A DNA stretch of 64,000 nucleotides from contig JAZBNV010000030.1 of the NCBI GenBank assembly GCA_036350795.1, forward strand, positions 1 through 64,000, given 5' to 3'. The notes beneath the pieces were generated by a model. It ran no database searches. It saw only the letters and a list, made by a program, of their open reading frames with translations, and was not told the DNA's origin. The position numbers and the translations under genes are program-made. Shown here piece by piece: positions 63,828 to 64,000 of the stretch (the first letter of the stretch is position 1; each line of letters starts with the position of its first letter). This DNA comes from JAUVKT01 sp036350795. Its GTDB lineage: Bacteria; Bacteroidota; Bacteroidia; Bacteroidales; VadinHA17.

Positions 63828-64000
63828 ACCCGGTAATATATCCCATGTAAATCTGGGCAGGATTATGTGATTTAAGAAACATCCTTGCCGATAAAACCAG
63901 GCCTGAAAATAGCAGTACAGGTATCCAGAAAGCAGAGAGATTGGTCATCATCTTTACAGAGAGCACCATAACACATGCCAGCAAGGCACCCATTCCTGCT
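63793..64000 (-). CDS. PAP2-type membrane protein, truncated by window edge
   Basis: The C-terminal 68 residues or so of a membrane protein that runs beyond the right edge. Three hydrophobic segments are visible, and ARMFLKSHNPAQIYMGYITG has the spacing of the third PAP2 phosphatase motif (R..L..H...Q...G) with its His. It probably removes phosphate from a lipid such as undecaprenyl pyrophosphate. The 5' end is missing, so assignment is moderate. Confidence 0.6.
   Translation of the reverse strand, partial: AGMGALLACVMVLSVKMMTNLSAFWIPVLLFSGLVLSARMFLKSHNPAQIYMGYITGFIPVFLVMMIF

Noticed and set aside
1..64000. tRNA genes, rRNA, CRISPR array, prophage or IS elements
   Set aside because: No tRNA cloverleaf ends in CCA-type context, no repeated spacer pattern, and no transposase, integrase or phage protein was seen on either strand.

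Overview
The window is typical chromosomal DNA of a member of the Bacteroidota, probably a Bacteroidales or Marinilabiliales relative. It carries the core type IX secretion/gliding genes (gldK-L-M-N, porP/sprF, porW/sprE, porX, gldH) and families largely confined to this phylum (DUF4270, DUF4296, DUF5723, DUF3352, HU-CCDC81/SPOR, stand-alone N-terminal GT5 glycogen synthase). Its promoters match the phylum's -33/-7 type (TTG or TTTG, about 19-22 nt, then TAnnTTTG), and clear Shine-Dalgarno sequences are rare. Genes are dense and start-stop overlaps are common. I see no rRNA, tRNA, CRISPR array, prophage, insertion sequence or obvious recent transfer.

Layout. 1-3.2 kb: end of an unknown gene, facing a leftward operon pgk - lipoprotein - luxE-like. 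3.4-13.5 kb: rightward genes holB, ricT-like, gldH, trmB, an alkyltransferase-like protein, mrp, a NifU-domain protein, then porW - porX - tsaE. 13.6-18.8 kb: ald, an LD-carboxypeptidase (leftward), metG, and an HU/SPOR protein (leftward). 19-25 kb: a nucleotide-sugar cassette (wbpE, wbpD, wbpB, wbpA-like, galE, rfbB) that would supply UDP-GlcNAc(3NAc)A-type sugars for surface polysaccharide. 25-33.3 kb: DUF4270 lipoprotein and half-size glycogen synthase (leftward), panC, panD, a flippase-like membrane protein, radA, and penicillin-binding protein 1A (leftward). 33.4-42.9 kb: topA, a ureohydrolase-fold protein that has lost its metal-binding motifs, porP/sprF, and gldK-L-M-N, closed by a clear intrinsic terminator. 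43-51.8 kb: mannose-1-phosphate guanylyltransferase (leftward), mlaE-mlaF, a REP-like palindrome, then a leftward envelope group (small membrane protein, DUF5723 barrel, lipoprotein, DUF3352/propeller protein). 52-64 kb: heme-type TonB receptor, cyanophycinase-like lipoprotein, a 460-bp structured gap, trpS (leftward), rbfA - methyltransferase - lolC/E-like permease - DUF4296 lipoprotein - amidohydrolase, a hemerythrin-like protein without most iron ligands (leftward), a radical SAM protein, a MurG-like glycosyltransferase and a truncated PAP2 protein (leftward).

How it fits together. The dominant theme is building the cell envelope: the secretion motor and ring (gldKLMN), its outer-membrane partner (porP), its stabilising lipoprotein (porW) and its regulator (porX) are all here, with nucleotide-sugar supply, lipid and lipoprotein transport and peptidoglycan synthesis. 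I found no clearly new system. The best leads are conserved-looking but catalytically degenerate proteins (the ureohydrolase beside the T9SS genes and the hemerythrin), an uncharacterised envelope operon at 46-51.8 kb, an orphan LuxE-type acyl-activating enzyme behind pgk, and several RNA/DNA structures in intergenic regions.
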